Source: Streptomyces sp. ICBB 8177 | GTDB taxonomy: Bacteria; Actinomycetota; Actinomycetes; Streptomycetales; Streptomycetaceae | Direction of reading: 5' to 3' | Assembly (NCBI RefSeq): GCF_003144095.1 | Contig: NZ_NSKH01000023.1 | Coordinates: 606,964-670,963, forward strand | DNA: 64,000 nucleotides | In this document: positions 24,226 to 32,437 of the stretch, piece after piece | How positions within the stretch are numbered: the first letter of the stretch is position 1 | Layout of the letters: every line of letters starts with the position of its first letter | Notes under the pieces: generated by a model | Databases searched by the model: none | The model's input: only the letters and a program-made list of their open reading frames with translations | Told to the model about the DNA's origin: nothing | Made by a program: the position numbers and the translations under genes

Positions 24226-24951
24226 TCAGCCGTCCAGCGCCGCCGCTTCCTGCGGGGTCGGGGCCGTGCCGCCCAGATGGGCCGGGAGCCACCAGGAGTC
24301 CCGTTCGCCCGCCGGGCGCGCCGGATAGGCGTTCTGCGCGGCCTCCAGCAGCTCCTGCACCCGGCAGCGCAGCCGCTCGGTCAGGCTCTCCGCCTGCTCC
24401 TGCGGCTCCGGGGTGAGCGGCGCGCCGACGCGCAGCGTGACGGGGAAGCGGTGACGGCCAAGGCGGCGCGGGTGGCCCTTGGTCCACATCCGCTGGGTGC
24501 CCCACAACGCCATCGGCAGCAGCGGCACGCCCGCCTCCTGCGCCAGCCGCGCGGCGCCGGACTTGAAGGCCTTGAGCGTGAACGAGCGCGAGATGGTCGC
24601 CTCGGGGAAGACCCCGACGACCTCGCCGCAGCGCAGCGCCCGCAGCGCGTTGTCGTACGCGTGCACGCCCTGGGCGCGGTCGACCGGGATGTGCTTCATC
24701 GCCCGCATCAGCGGACCGGACACCTTGTGCCGGAAGACCGACTCCTTCGCCATGAACCGCACCAGTCGCTTCGCCGGGCGGGCGGCCAGGCCGCAGAAGA
24801 CGAAGTCCAGGTAGCTGATGTGATTGCTCACCAGTACCGCGCCGCCCTCACGGGGCACGTGCTCGGTGCCCGCGATGTCGAAGCGCAGGCCCTGCACCTG
24901 GAACATGGTCCGGGCGAAGCCGATGACCGGCGGGTACACGAGTTCTGCCAC
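24226..24951 (-). CDS. PlsC-type 1-acylglycerol-3-phosphate O-acyltransferase
   Basis: This 241-aa lysophospholipid acyltransferase shows block I NHISYLDF (H44, D49) and block III VFPEATIS (about 114-120). RFMAKESVFRHKVSGPLM and KHIPVDRAQG lie between them. It acylates lysophosphatidate or a related acceptor at the inner face of the membrane. I chose the GTG at 24951 (MAELVYPPV). It matches the usual family N-terminus and has AAGGTG upstream, whereas an earlier GTG at 24963 lies inside that site. The block III variant EATIS instead of EGTRS is common in the actinobacterial subgroup. Confidence 0.88.
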   Translation of the reverse strand: MAELVYPPVIGFARTMFQVQGLRFDIAGTEHVPREGGAVLVSNHISYLDFVFCGLAARPAKRLVRFMAKESVFRHKVSGPLMRAMKHIPVDRAQGVHAYDNALRALRCGEVVGVFPEATISRSFTLKAFKSGAARLAQEAGVPLLPMALWGTQRMWTKGHPRRLGRHRFPVTLRVGAPLTPEPQEQAESLTERLRCRVQELLEAAQNAYPARPAGERDSWWLPAHLGGTAPTPQEAAALDG

Positions 24952-25313
24952 GTCGGGGGACACCTTCTGGTTCGGGGGCGGCGTGAGCCGGGGGCACGAC
25001 CGGAAGTTACGTTCCCGTAGCCTCGGCCGTCGCGAGATGGTCCCCTGACAACGCGCCGCTTGTCACCTCCGGTGCCCGTGGACCCGCGAGATTCTTGTCA
25101 CGTCCCCGCGTACGGCCCGGGCGCGTCCACGCCTCCGGTGCCGCGCTGCGTAACCTGCCTACGCAGGGAAACCGTGATTCCTTCAGGCGCCGCCGTTCGG
25201 ACCTGGGGAATCATCGCGAACCGGGGAGCGCTGCACCGCGTGGTGCGGATCGAATCGGGCCCGGATGACGGAGCGGGCTTGCCCGGCTGGTCCACCGGCC
25301 GCGGGAGGAAAGG
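24952..25313. other. Intergenic region with a perfect 21-bp inverted repeat
   Basis: No gene is supported in these 362 bp. The notable element is CTGCGTA (25146-25152), seven spacer bases ACCTGCC, and TACGCAG (25160-25166), a perfect 7+7 palindrome about 150 bp upstream of the thioredoxin-like gene. It looks like a protein-binding site, and the regulator is unknown. Confidence 0.45.
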
Positions 25314-25655
25314 ATGCGGGTGCGCGAGAGGGACGCCGCCGCGGTGCGGCTGACGGCCGACGAGATCGGCGGGCCGCTGGGCGAGCGGGCGACGCTGGTG
25401 CAGTTCTCCAGCGCGTTCTGCGCGCCGTGCCGGGCGACCCGCAGGACGCTGGCCGAGGTGGCCGCGATGGTGGACGGCGTCACGCACGTCGAGATCGACG
25501 CCGAGCGGGAGTTGGAGCTGGTGCGCAGGCTGGGGATTCTCAAGACGCCCACCGTGCTGGTGCTCGACGCGGCGGGCTCGGTCGTCCGGCGCGCCGCGGG
25601 CCTGCCGCGCAAGGCCGACGTGATCGCCGCGCTGGGCACGGCGGTCGACGCCTGA
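25314..25655 (+). CDS. Thioredoxin-like protein with a CAPC active site
   Basis: This 113-aa thioredoxin-fold protein has the redox motif FCAPC (C36, C39) in place of WCGPC. The core strands are THVEIDAERELELVRRLGIL and the cis-proline loop KTPTVLVLD. It has no signal peptide or membrane anchor, so it should act in the cytoplasm as a disulfide reductase or as the redox partner of a specific protein. GGGAGGAAAGG abuts the ATG. The loss of the usual tryptophan and glycine should change its redox potential. The upstream gap holds a perfect inverted repeat that may regulate it. Confidence 0.85.
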   Translation: MRVRERDAAAVRLTADEIGGPLGERATLVQFSSAFCAPCRATRRTLAEVAAMVDGVTHVEIDAERELELVRRLGILKTPTVLVLDAAGSVVRRAAGLPRKADVIAALGTAVDA

Positions 25656-25916
25656 CCTGGGCCGCCGGGCGTGACCCGGCTCCTGGGCGCCGGGCGTGAC
25701 CCCGGTCCCAAAAGGCCGGATCGCCTTGACGCCGCGCGGCCCGAATCGTCAGTCTGACGTTATGTCGAGGGATCCCCTTCTCCGCCGGAGTGCCTGCGCC
25801 GGGCCCGGCCGCCTGACGAGCGCGCGCTTTCGGGGCCGTTGACCATTCCTGACGACAGCTCAGCCCCGGTGCGCCCCGTTTCCGGACCGACCGCCGCAGA
25901 AGGACCACGCGATTCC

Positions 25917-26435
25917 ATGACCGCCTCGCCCGACCTCGACGCAGTCCTCGGCGAACCCACCGGCTTCGACCCCGGCGTCTTCCGCTCGGTCTTCCGCCGT
26001 CACGCCGCGGGTGTCGCCGTGGTCACCGCGGCGGGCGCGCGGCCGGTCGGCTTCACCGCGACCTCGCTCACCTCCGTCGCCGTCGAGCCGCCGCTGCTGT
26101 CGTTCGGCATCAGCGTCTCCTCCTCCAGTTGGCCCACCGTGGCCGAGGCAGAGCACGTCGGCGTGCACGTGCTCGGCGAACACCAGGAGGAACTGGCGGG
26201 CACCTTCGCGCGCAGCGGCGCCGACCGGTTCGCCGCGCCCACCTCCTGGCGTGTCGGGCCGCACGGCGTGCCGCTGCTGGACGGGGTGTCCGCGTGGCTG
26301 GTGTGCCGGGTGGCCGCCCGGGTGCCGGCGGGCGACCACCGGATAGTCGTCGCCGAGGCGGTCGCGGGCGACCCCGCGGGGCCCGGCCGCCCCCTCCTGT
26401 ACCACCAGGGCCGATTCACCGCGCTGCGGCACTGA
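25917..26435 (+). CDS. Flavin reductase domain protein (FMN-binding split barrel)
   Basis: This flavin reductase of about 172 aa supplies reduced flavin to a monooxygenase or acts on its own. The family pattern is clear: FRRHAAGVAVVTAAGARPVG, FTATSLTSVAVEPPLLSFGI and HVGVHVLGEHQEELAGTFA, ending with LLYHQGRFTAL. The ATG at 25917 was chosen because the domain follows soon after. AAGGA is about 12 bases away, which is long, and a TTG 78 bases earlier is possible. No oxygenase partner is adjacent. Downstream, etfBA encodes another flavoprotein system, but a separate promoter region intervenes. Confidence 0.85.
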   Translation: MTASPDLDAVLGEPTGFDPGVFRSVFRRHAAGVAVVTAAGARPVGFTATSLTSVAVEPPLLSFGISVSSSSWPTVAEAEHVGVHVLGEHQEELAGTFARSGADRFAAPTSWRVGPHGVPLLDGVSAWLVCRVAARVPAGDHRIVVAEAVAGDPAGPGRPLLYHQGRFTALRH

Positions 26436-26501
26436 CCGCCCCGCCCGCCGCACGTCGGCAAGGTCACAGTTTCCCCGCTTGCGGTGCGGGAACGAGACGA
26501 G

Positions 26502-26518
26502 TGTACTGACGAGTAACA
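26502..26518. promoter_or_regulatory. Possible TetR-type operator upstream of etfBA
   Basis: TACT-GACG-AGTA (26504-26515) inside TGTACT...AGTAACA forms a short, nearly symmetric palindrome about 110 bp before etfB. TACT-N4-AGTA-type sites are recognised by some TetR regulators of fatty-acid metabolism. A TATGCT -10-like box is at 26571-26576. Weak evidence. Confidence 0.3.
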
Positions 26519-26624
26519 TTCAGTCGGGGCGCCATGGCGCTCCGGACGGATCCGGCACCGTGCAGGCGCCTATGCTGCCTACACATGGCAGTTGACGAGT
26601 CGAGCAGTAGGTAGGAGAGCAGGC

Positions 26625-27410
26625 GTGAGCTTGAGGATCGTTGTCTGTGTGAAGTACGTGCCCGACGCCACCGGCGACCGGCACTTCGCCGAGGACCTGA
26701 CCACTGACCGCGACGCCGTGGACGGCCTGCTGTCGGAGCTGGACGAGTACGCGGTCGAGCAGGCCCTGCAGATCGCCGAGGCGGCCGACGACGCCGAGAT
26801 CACGGTGCTCACCGTCGGCCCCGAGGACGCCAAGGACGCGCTGCGCAAGGCGCTGTCGATGGGCGCCGACAAGGGCGTGCACGTCGAGGACGACGACCTG
26901 CACGGCACCGACGTCGTGGGCACCTCGCTGGTGCTGGCCAAGGCCGTCGCGCACGTCGGGTACGACCTGGTGCTGTGCGGTATGGCCTCCACCGACGGCA
27001 CGATGGGCGTGCTCCCCGCCATCCTGGCCGAGCGCCTCGGCGTGCCGCAGGTGACGCTGCTGTCGGAGGTCTCGGTGGCGGACGGCACCGTGACCGGCCG
27101 CCGCGACGGCGACGCGGCGAGCGAGCAGCTCCAGGCGCAGCTGCCGGCCGTGGTCTCGGTGACCGACCAGTCGGGTGAGGCGCGCTACCCGTCGTTCAAG
27201 GGCATCATGGCGGCGAAGAAGAAGCCGGTCGAGTCGCTGGACCTGTCCGACCTGGGCATCGACGCGGACGAGGTCGGCCTCGGCGGCGCTTGGACCAAGG
27301 TCGAGGACGCGGCCAAGCGTCCGGAGCGCACCGCCGGCACGATCGTGAAGGACGAGGGCGAGGGCGGCAAGCAGCTGGCCGAGTTCTTGGTCAGCCAGAA
27401 GTTCATCTGA
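26625..27410 (+). CDS. etfB: Electron transfer flavoprotein beta subunit
   Basis: EtfB binds AMP and forms the heterodimer that carries electrons from acyl-CoA dehydrogenases and related enzymes. The 261-aa protein starts with LRIVVCVKYVPDATGDRHFA. It contains SELDEYAVEQALQIAEA, ITVLTVGPEDAKDALRKALS and GMASTDGTMGVLPAILAERLG, and ends with the partner-contacting tail QLAEFLVSQKFI. The GTG at 26625 has AGGAGAG upstream. etfA follows after 44 bp with its own AGGAG, so the two form an operon. No ETF-ubiquinone oxidoreductase gene is in the window. Confidence 0.95.
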   Translation: MSLRIVVCVKYVPDATGDRHFAEDLTTDRDAVDGLLSELDEYAVEQALQIAEAADDAEITVLTVGPEDAKDALRKALSMGADKGVHVEDDDLHGTDVVGTSLVLAKAVAHVGYDLVLCGMASTDGTMGVLPAILAERLGVPQVTLLSEVSVADGTVTGRRDGDAASEQLQAQLPAVVSVTDQSGEARYPSFKGIMAAKKKPVESLDLSDLGIDADEVGLGGAWTKVEDAAKRPERTAGTIVKDEGEGGKQLAEFLVSQKFI

Positions 27411-27454
27411 TCGCACCCGCCCCCTCGCACACCATTCCGTAGGAGAACGTTCCC

Positions 27455-28417
27455 ATGGCTGAAGTCCTCGTCTATGTCGACCACGTGGACGGTGCCGTCC
27501 GCAAGCCGACCCTCGAACTGCTGACCCTCGCCCGCCGCGTCGGCGAGCCGGTCGCCGTCGCCCTGGGCAACGGCGCCGCCGACACCGCCGCCACGCTCGC
27601 CGAGCACGGAGCCGTCAAGGTGCTGACCGCCGACGCGCCGGAGTTCGCCGAGTACCTGGTGGTGCCGAAGGTGGACGCGCTGCAGGCCGCGTACGAGGCC
27701 GTCTCCCCGGCCGCCGTGCTGGTGCCGTCGTCCGCCGAGGGCAAGGAGATCGCCGCCCGCCTCGCGGTGCGCATCGGCTCCGGCATCATCACCGACGCGG
27801 TGGACCTGGAGGCCGGCGCCGAGGGCCCGGTCGCCACGCAGTCGGTGTTCGCCGCCGCGTTCACCACCAGGTCGCGGGTCTCCAAGGGCACGCCGGTCAT
27901 CACCGTCAAGCCCAACTCGGCCCCGGTGGAGGCCGCTCCGGCCGCCGGTGCGGTCGAGGCGCTGTCGGTCACCTTCGGCGACGCCGCCAAGGGCACCAAG
28001 ATCGTCTCGCGTACCCCGCGCGAGTCCTCCGGCCGCCCGGAGCTGACCGAGGCCGCGATCGTGGTCTCCGGTGGCCGCGGCGTCAACGGCGCGGAGAACT
28101 TCCACGTCATCGAGGAGCTGGCCGACTCGCTCGGCGCGGCCGTGGGTGCCTCGCGCGCCGCGGTGGACGCCGGCTGGTACCCGCACAGCAACCAGGTGGG
28201 CCAGACCGGCAAGTCGGTCTCCCCGCAGCTGTACATCGCCAACGGCATCTCCGGTGCCATCCAGCACCGGGCCGGCATGCAGACCTCGAAGACCATCGTG
28301 GCCGTCAACAAGGACCCCGAGGCGCCGATCTTCGACCTGGTCGACTACGGCGTCGTGGGCGACCTGTTCCAGGTCGTCCCGCAGCTGACCGAGGAGGTCA
28401 AGGCCCGCAAGGGCTGA
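27455..28417 (+). CDS. etfA: Electron transfer flavoprotein alpha subunit
   Basis: EtfA carries the FAD that shuttles electrons to the respiratory chain. The 320-aa protein has an N-terminal adenine-nucleotide-like domain ([20 protein letters not shown]). Its C-terminal FAD domain includes [59 protein letters not shown] and [20 protein letters not shown] stands 9 bases before the ATG. It follows etfB directly, and a 14-bp hairpin terminator closes the operon 16 bp after the stop. Confidence 0.96.
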   Translation: MAEVLVYVDHVDGAVRKPTLELLTLARRVGEPVAVALGNGAADTAATLAEHGAVKVLTADAPEFAEYLVVPKVDALQAAYEAVSPAAVLVPSSAEGKEIAARLAVRIGSGIITDAVDLEAGAEGPVATQSVFAAAFTTRSRVSKGTPVITVKPNSAPVEAAPAAGAVEALSVTFGDAAKGTKIVSRTPRESSGRPELTEAAIVVSGGRGVNGAENFHVIEELADSLGAAVGASRAAVDAGWYPHSNQVGQTGKSVSPQLYIANGISGAIQHRAGMQTSKTIVAVNKDPEAPIFDLVDYGVVGDLFQVVPQLTEEVKARKG

Positions 28418-28432
28418 CCCCGCCGCGTCGCA

Positions 28433-28467
28433 ACGGCCCCCGTACGCTCCGGGCGTACCGGGGCCGT
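28433..28467 (+). terminator. Terminator after etfBA
   Basis: ACGGCCCCCGTACG (28433-28446) pairs with CGTACCGGGGCCGT (28454-28467) in a 14-bp stem with one mismatch and a 7-base loop. It starts 16 bp after the etfA stop. Confidence 0.8.
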
Positions 28468-28483
28468 CGGCGTCCCCGGGGTG

Positions 28484-28534
28484 TTGACCTGGTGGTTGGC
28501 CCGCGGCTAGCGTCACTTCAACGGTTTGTTGAAG
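28484..28534 (+). promoter_or_regulatory. Promoter of the DUF6986 gene with a perfect operator palindrome
   Basis: TTGACC (28484-28489) and TAGCGT (28508-28513) with an 18-bp spacer make a good promoter. Two bases after the -10 lies the perfect inverted repeat CTTCAAC-GGTTT-GTTGAAG (28516-28534), covering the likely transcription start. A repressor binding there would block initiation. The regulator is not identified. Confidence 0.65.
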
Positions 28535-28593
28535 TTGTCGCGCGGGTGCCGGTCGCACCGGCGCCGTCGTCGTTCGGGCTGGGGAGAGTGCAG

Positions 28594-29847
28594 ATGCGTA
28601 CATCGCTGTCGGACGCGGTGCGTGGGGACGTCGGTGCCTCGCTGGCGGACGTCGACGCGGAACTCGCCCGCCGCTACCCCGGTGACCCCGGCACCCGGCA
28701 GCCCGTGCACACCGTCTACGTCCCCGGCGACGCCTTCGCCGCCGACACGGCCCGCTCCTGGGGCGACCGGGCGCTCGCCGCCCTCGACGCCCACGCCCCC
28801 GACGCCGCCGCGCTGGCCGCGGTGCTCGGGCTGCCGGCGGAGCTGGCGGAGCCGGTGCACGACCGGGTGCGCGCCAAGCTGGAACGCGAACCGGTGGAGG
28901 ACCTGCGCGTCGACTTCGAGGACGGCTACGGCGTACGGGCCGACGCCGAGGAGGACGAGGCCGTGCTGCGCGCCGCCGAGCTGATCGCCGCCGCGGTCGC
29001 GGACGGCAGCGCGCCCCCGTACATCGGCGTCAGGACCAAGTGCATGGAGGCGGCCGTCCGGGACCGCGGCATCCGCACCCTGGACCTCTTCCTCACCGCG
29101 CTGCACCGCTCGGGCGGACTGCCCGAGGGGCTGGTGCTGACGCTGCCGAAGGTGACGTACCCGCAGCAGGTCACCGCGTACGTGCGGCTGCTGGAGGAGT
29201 TCGAGAAGTCCTTCGGGCTGACGCCGGGGCGCATCGGGTTCGAGATCCAGATCGAGACCACCCAGGCCATCCTGGGCGCGGACGGCCGGGCCACCGTGGC
29301 ACGGCTGATCGACGCCGCCGAGGGACGCGCCACCGGTCTGCACTACGGCACGTTCGACTACAGCGCGTCCTGCGGGGTGAGCGCCGCCTACCAGTCCATG
29401 GACCACCCGGCCGCCGACCACGCCAAGGCGGTCATGCAGGTCGCCGCCGCCGGGACCGGGGTGCGGCTGTCGGACGGCTCGACGAACGTGCTGCCGGTCG
29501 GCCCGACCGAACGGGTGCACGAGGCCTGGCGACTGCACCACGGACTGGTCCGGCGCTCGCTGGCCCGCGCCTACTACCAGGGCTGGGACATGCACCCCGG
29601 CCACCTGCCGACCCGCTACGCGGCCGTCTACGCCTTCTACCGCGAGGGGCTGGACGCGGCGGCGGCCCGGCTCGCCGCCTACGTGGGCCGCGCGGGCGGC
29701 GACGTGATGGACGAGCCCGCCACCGCCAAGGCGCTCAGCGGCTACCTGCTGCGCGGGCTGGACTGCGGCGCGCTGGACGCGGCGGAGGTCGGGCGGGGGA
29801 CCGGGCTGGACCGCGCGGGGCTGGAACGGCTGGCGGGGCGCGGGTAG
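28594..29847 (+). CDS. DUF6986 protein, CitE/HpcH-aldolase-like
   Basis: This 417-aa protein is distantly related to the HpcH/HpaI aldolase, citrate lyase beta and malate synthase TIM-barrel superfamily. Barrel features are DLRVDFEDGYGVRADAEEDE (metal and acid residues), LVLTLPKVTYPQQVTAYVRL, GFEIQIETTQAILGADGRAT and TGLHYGTFDYSASCGVSAAY. By family it probably makes or cleaves a C-C bond of an acyl-CoA or 2-oxo acid. In other streptomycetes DUF6986 proteins have been seen near purine or glyoxylate genes, which I cannot check here. GGGGAGAG precedes the ATG. It has its own promoter and operator and is separate from etfBA. Confidence 0.78.
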   Translation: MRTSLSDAVRGDVGASLADVDAELARRYPGDPGTRQPVHTVYVPGDAFAADTARSWGDRALAALDAHAPDAAALAAVLGLPAELAEPVHDRVRAKLEREPVEDLRVDFEDGYGVRADAEEDEAVLRAAELIAAAVADGSAPPYIGVRTKCMEAAVRDRGIRTLDLFLTALHRSGGLPEGLVLTLPKVTYPQQVTAYVRLLEEFEKSFGLTPGRIGFEIQIETTQAILGADGRATVARLIDAAEGRATGLHYGTFDYSASCGVSAAYQSMDHPAADHAKAVMQVAAAGTGVRLSDGSTNVLPVGPTERVHEAWRLHHGLVRRSLARAYYQGWDMHPGHLPTRYAAVYAFYREGLDAAAARLAAYVGRAGGDVMDEPATAKALSGYLLRGLDCGALDAAEVGRGTGLDRAGLERLAGRG

Positions 29848-29883
29848 TCGGCCCGGATCAGTCCGGCGGGAGCCGTACGCGGG

Positions 29884-30936
29884 TCAGGCCGACGGCGGGG
29901 GTATCTCACCGGAGCCGCGCGCGATCAGGCGGCCGGGCAGCTCCACCCGGCGCGGCGGTTCCGCGATGCCGTCGAGGCGGCGGAAGAGCAGTTCCGCCGC
30001 CGTGCGGCCCAGCCGGACCGGGTCCTGGGCTATCACGGTGACGCCCGGGCGCAGCAGGTCGGCCAGCTCGAAGTCGTCGAACCCGACCAGCGCGACCGCG
30101 TCGCGGCGGTCGGCCAGCACCCGTACGGCGGTGACGGTCACCCGGTTGTTGCCGGAGAAGACCGCGGTGACCGGCGCGGGCCCGGACAGCATCCGGTCCA
30201 GCTCGGAGCACACCCGCTCGGGTGAGGTCGGGCCCATCGACACCCAGCCCTCGGCCACCGGCAGCCCGGCCGAGGCCATCGCCTCGCGGTATCCGCGCAC
30301 CCGCTCGTCGGCGGTGTAGATGCCCTCGGTGTCGCCGATGAAGCCGATGGCGCGGTGGCCGTGGGCGATCAGATGGGCCACCGCCTCGCGGGCGCCGCCC
30401 GCGTTGTCGGTGAGCACCGTGTCCACGTCGATGCGGCCGGCCGGGCGGTCCACGAAGACGGTGGCGACGCCCGCCGCGATCTCCGGCTCCAGGTAGCGGT
30501 GGTCCTCGCTCGCCGGGACGATGACCAGTCCGTCCACCCGCCGGGCGCACAGCGCGAGCGCCAGCTCCTGCTCGCGTTCGGGGACCTCGGCGCTGGAACC
30601 GGCGAACAGCAGGCTGCCGTTGGCCCGCGCGACCTCCTCCACGGCCCGGCTGAGCGGAGAGTAGAACGGGTCGGCGAGGTCTTCCAGGACCAGCCCGATG
30701 CTGGCGGTACGCCCCTTGCGCAGCACCCGCGCGCTGTCGTTGCGCCGGAATCCCAGCGCCTCGATGGCGGCGCGTACCCGCGACTCGGTCTCCAGCGTCA
30801 CCCCGGGCTCGCCGTTGACCACACGGGAGACGGTCTTGAGCCCGACGCCCGCGCGCGCGGCGACGTCCTTCATCGTCGGGCGGCTGCCGTAACGTACGGG
30901 CGGTGTGGGGCGCGAGTCGGCGGGAAATTCGGGCAC
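29884..30936 (-). CDS. LacI-family transcriptional regulator
   Basis: This 350-aa repressor has a LacI HTH and hinge (about 20-75: TMKDVAARAGVGLKTVSRVV, then NDSARVLRKGRT). A periplasmic-binding-protein-like sugar domain follows (GLVLEDLADPFYSPLSRAVE, VDGLVIVPASEDHRYL, VFSGNNRVTVTAVRVL, VALVGFDDFELADLLRPGVT). The GTG at 30936 opens the frame. The divergent ROK sugar kinase at 31244 and two CG-centred half-palindromes in the gap suggest it represses that kinase and itself in response to a sugar. An earlier or later start within the first 20 residues cannot be excluded. Confidence 0.9.
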   Translation of the reverse strand: MPEFPADSRPTPPVRYGSRPTMKDVAARAGVGLKTVSRVVNGEPGVTLETESRVRAAIEALGFRRNDSARVLRKGRTASIGLVLEDLADPFYSPLSRAVEEVARANGSLLFAGSSAEVPEREQELALALCARRVDGLVIVPASEDHRYLEPEIAAGVATVFVDRPAGRIDVDTVLTDNAGGAREAVAHLIAHGHRAIGFIGDTEGIYTADERVRGYREAMASAGLPVAEGWVSMGPTSPERVCSELDRMLSGPAPVTAVFSGNNRVTVTAVRVLADRRDAVALVGFDDFELADLLRPGVTVIAQDPVRLGRTAAELLFRRLDGIAEPPRRVELPGRLIARGSGEIPPPSA

Positions 30937-30979
30937 GGGCGGGTGATCCTGTCATCGGGTGCGGCGCCTGTCGTCGCAG

Positions 30980-31013
30980 GACAACGTGAGCCTAGGGGCT
31001 GGACAACGTTGTC
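30980..31013. promoter_or_regulatory. Paired LacI-type operators
   Basis: A perfect 12-bp palindrome GACAACGTTGTC (31002-31013) and an imperfect copy GACAACGTGAGC starting at 30980 lie 22 bp apart, two helical turns. They are 44-77 bp upstream of the LacI start. The central CG is the hallmark of LacI-family operators. Confidence 0.65.
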
Positions 31014-31106
31014 AACAAAGGGGAACACTACTCTCGGCTCTCCGCTGCCCAACGAACAGGCGGGGAGGGGGACACGCACCTCGGCTCGAATCCCGGACGA
31101 ATACCG

Positions 31107-31189
31107 TCGAACCGCTCCAACCGAACCGCTTAAACCGAACCACCCAACGGAACCGTTCCAACCGAACCGCCGCAGTCGAACCGGCGGTG
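31107..31189. repeat. Array of six 13-14-bp repeats upstream of the ROK kinase
   Basis: Six imperfect units of consensus CCGAACCGNNNNAA run from 31107 to 31189 with a 14-bp period (one is 13 bp). They lie in the 307-bp LacI/ROK gap, 55-137 bp before the kinase ATG. The regular phase could present one sequence to a protein about every 1.3 helical turns, or it could be neutral. No gene is supported in 30937-31243. Confidence 0.8.
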
Positions 31190-31243
31190 GGAGAACACGC
31201 CGCACCGCCCACTGACCGCCGCTACGAGGGAGACACCGAACCG

Positions 31244-32236
31244 ATGCAGAGCGAAGGCGCCGCAGTGCGACCGGCGACCGCCGAGGCCCCCGCGGGCGGC
31301 AGGCTGGTCGCGGCACTGGACATCGGCGGTACGAAGATCGCCGGAGCGCTGGTGGACGGCGACGGGCGGTTGCCGGCCAGGGCGCTGCGGCCGACCCCGG
31401 CGACGCAGGACGGCGCGACGGTGATGGCGGCCGTCGCCGAGGTGCTGGGCGAGCTGACCGCCGACCCCGCCTGGGTCCGGGTGGCCGCGGTCGGCATCGG
31501 CAGCGCGGGACCGGTCGACGCCTCCCACGGCACCGTCAGTCCGGTGAACGTGCCCGGATGGCGCGGCTTCCCGCTGGTGGAGCGGGTGCGCGAGGTGACG
31601 GGACCGCTGCCGGTCACCCTCACCGGCGACGGTGTGGCGATCGCCGCCGCCGAACACTGGCAGGGCGCGGCACGGGGGTACGACAACGCGCTGTGCATGG
31701 TGGTCTCCACCGGCGTCGGCGGCGGCTTCGTGCTGGGCGGCGCCCTGCACCCCGGGCCGACCGGCAACGCGGGCCACATCGGCCACATCAGCGTGGACCT
31801 GGACGGCCCGTCCTGCCCGTGCGGTGCGCGCGGCTGTGTCGAACGCCTGGCCAGCGGTCCCAACATCGCCCGCCGCGCCCTCGAAGGCGGCTGGCGCCCG
31901 CAGGCCGGCCAGGAGCCGACGGCCGAGGCGGTGGCCGCCGCGGCACGCGCCGGCGACCCGGTGGCCGCGGCGTCCTTCGCCCGCGCCGCGCAGGCCCTGG
32001 CGGCGGGGATCGCGGCGGCGGCGACCCTGGTCGAGATCGAGGTGGCGGTGATCGGCGGGGGAGTGGCGGGCGCGGGCGAGGTGCTGTTCGCCCCACTCCG
32101 CGACCACCTGCGCGAGTACGCAACGCTCTCCTTCGCCTCCGGCGTCCGCGTGCTGCCCGCCCAACTCGGCACGGACGCGGGCCTGGTGGGCGCGGCCGCG
32201 GCGGCGTTCGGCGGGGCGCTGCGGGCGCGGGGCTGA
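31244..32236 (+). CDS. ROK-family sugar kinase (glucokinase-like)
   Basis: This 330-aa ROK kinase phosphorylates glucose or another hexose with ATP in the cytoplasm. It shows the phosphate loop ALDIGGTKIAGALV, GIGSAGPVDASHGTVSPVNV, the sugar site GHIGHISVDLDGPSCPCGAR, and the ROK zinc cluster CPCGARGCVE that follows the conserved GHxx(H) element. VAVIGGGVAGAGEVLF is the second nucleotide-side loop. The ATG at 31244 has GAGGGAG some 12 bases upstream. It has no HTH, so it is an enzyme, not a repressor. The divergent LacI gene and shared operators make a sugar-responsive unit. Confidence 0.88.
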   Translation: MQSEGAAVRPATAEAPAGGRLVAALDIGGTKIAGALVDGDGRLPARALRPTPATQDGATVMAAVAEVLGELTADPAWVRVAAVGIGSAGPVDASHGTVSPVNVPGWRGFPLVERVREVTGPLPVTLTGDGVAIAAAEHWQGAARGYDNALCMVVSTGVGGGFVLGGALHPGPTGNAGHIGHISVDLDGPSCPCGARGCVERLASGPNIARRALEGGWRPQAGQEPTAEAVAAAARAGDPVAAASFARAAQALAAGIAAAATLVEIEVAVIGGGVAGAGEVLFAPLRDHLREYATLSFASGVRVLPAQLGTDAGLVGAAAAAFGGALRARG

Positions 32237-32437
32237 CGGGCGCGCGCCGGGGCGTGCTCCCGGACTCCGGCGCGCCGGAGTCCGGGAGCGGGCGCGCGCG
32301 GGGGCGCGTCGGCCTATGCCAGAGGCGCGTAGTGGACTGGCCGAGGCGTGCCCTCCCGGGTCCCGCGGGCGTTTGCGCTCCCGTGCGCCCCGGGCACAGA
32401 CAATGGGTCGAACGGGGGCAACGGAGGAGGGGGCACC

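Noticed and set aside
31080-31105. A tRNA T-arm-like stretch GGCTCGAATCCCGG
   Set aside because: The flanking stem does not pair, and no anticodon arm or acceptor stem is found around it. It belongs to the repeat-rich LacI/ROK gap.
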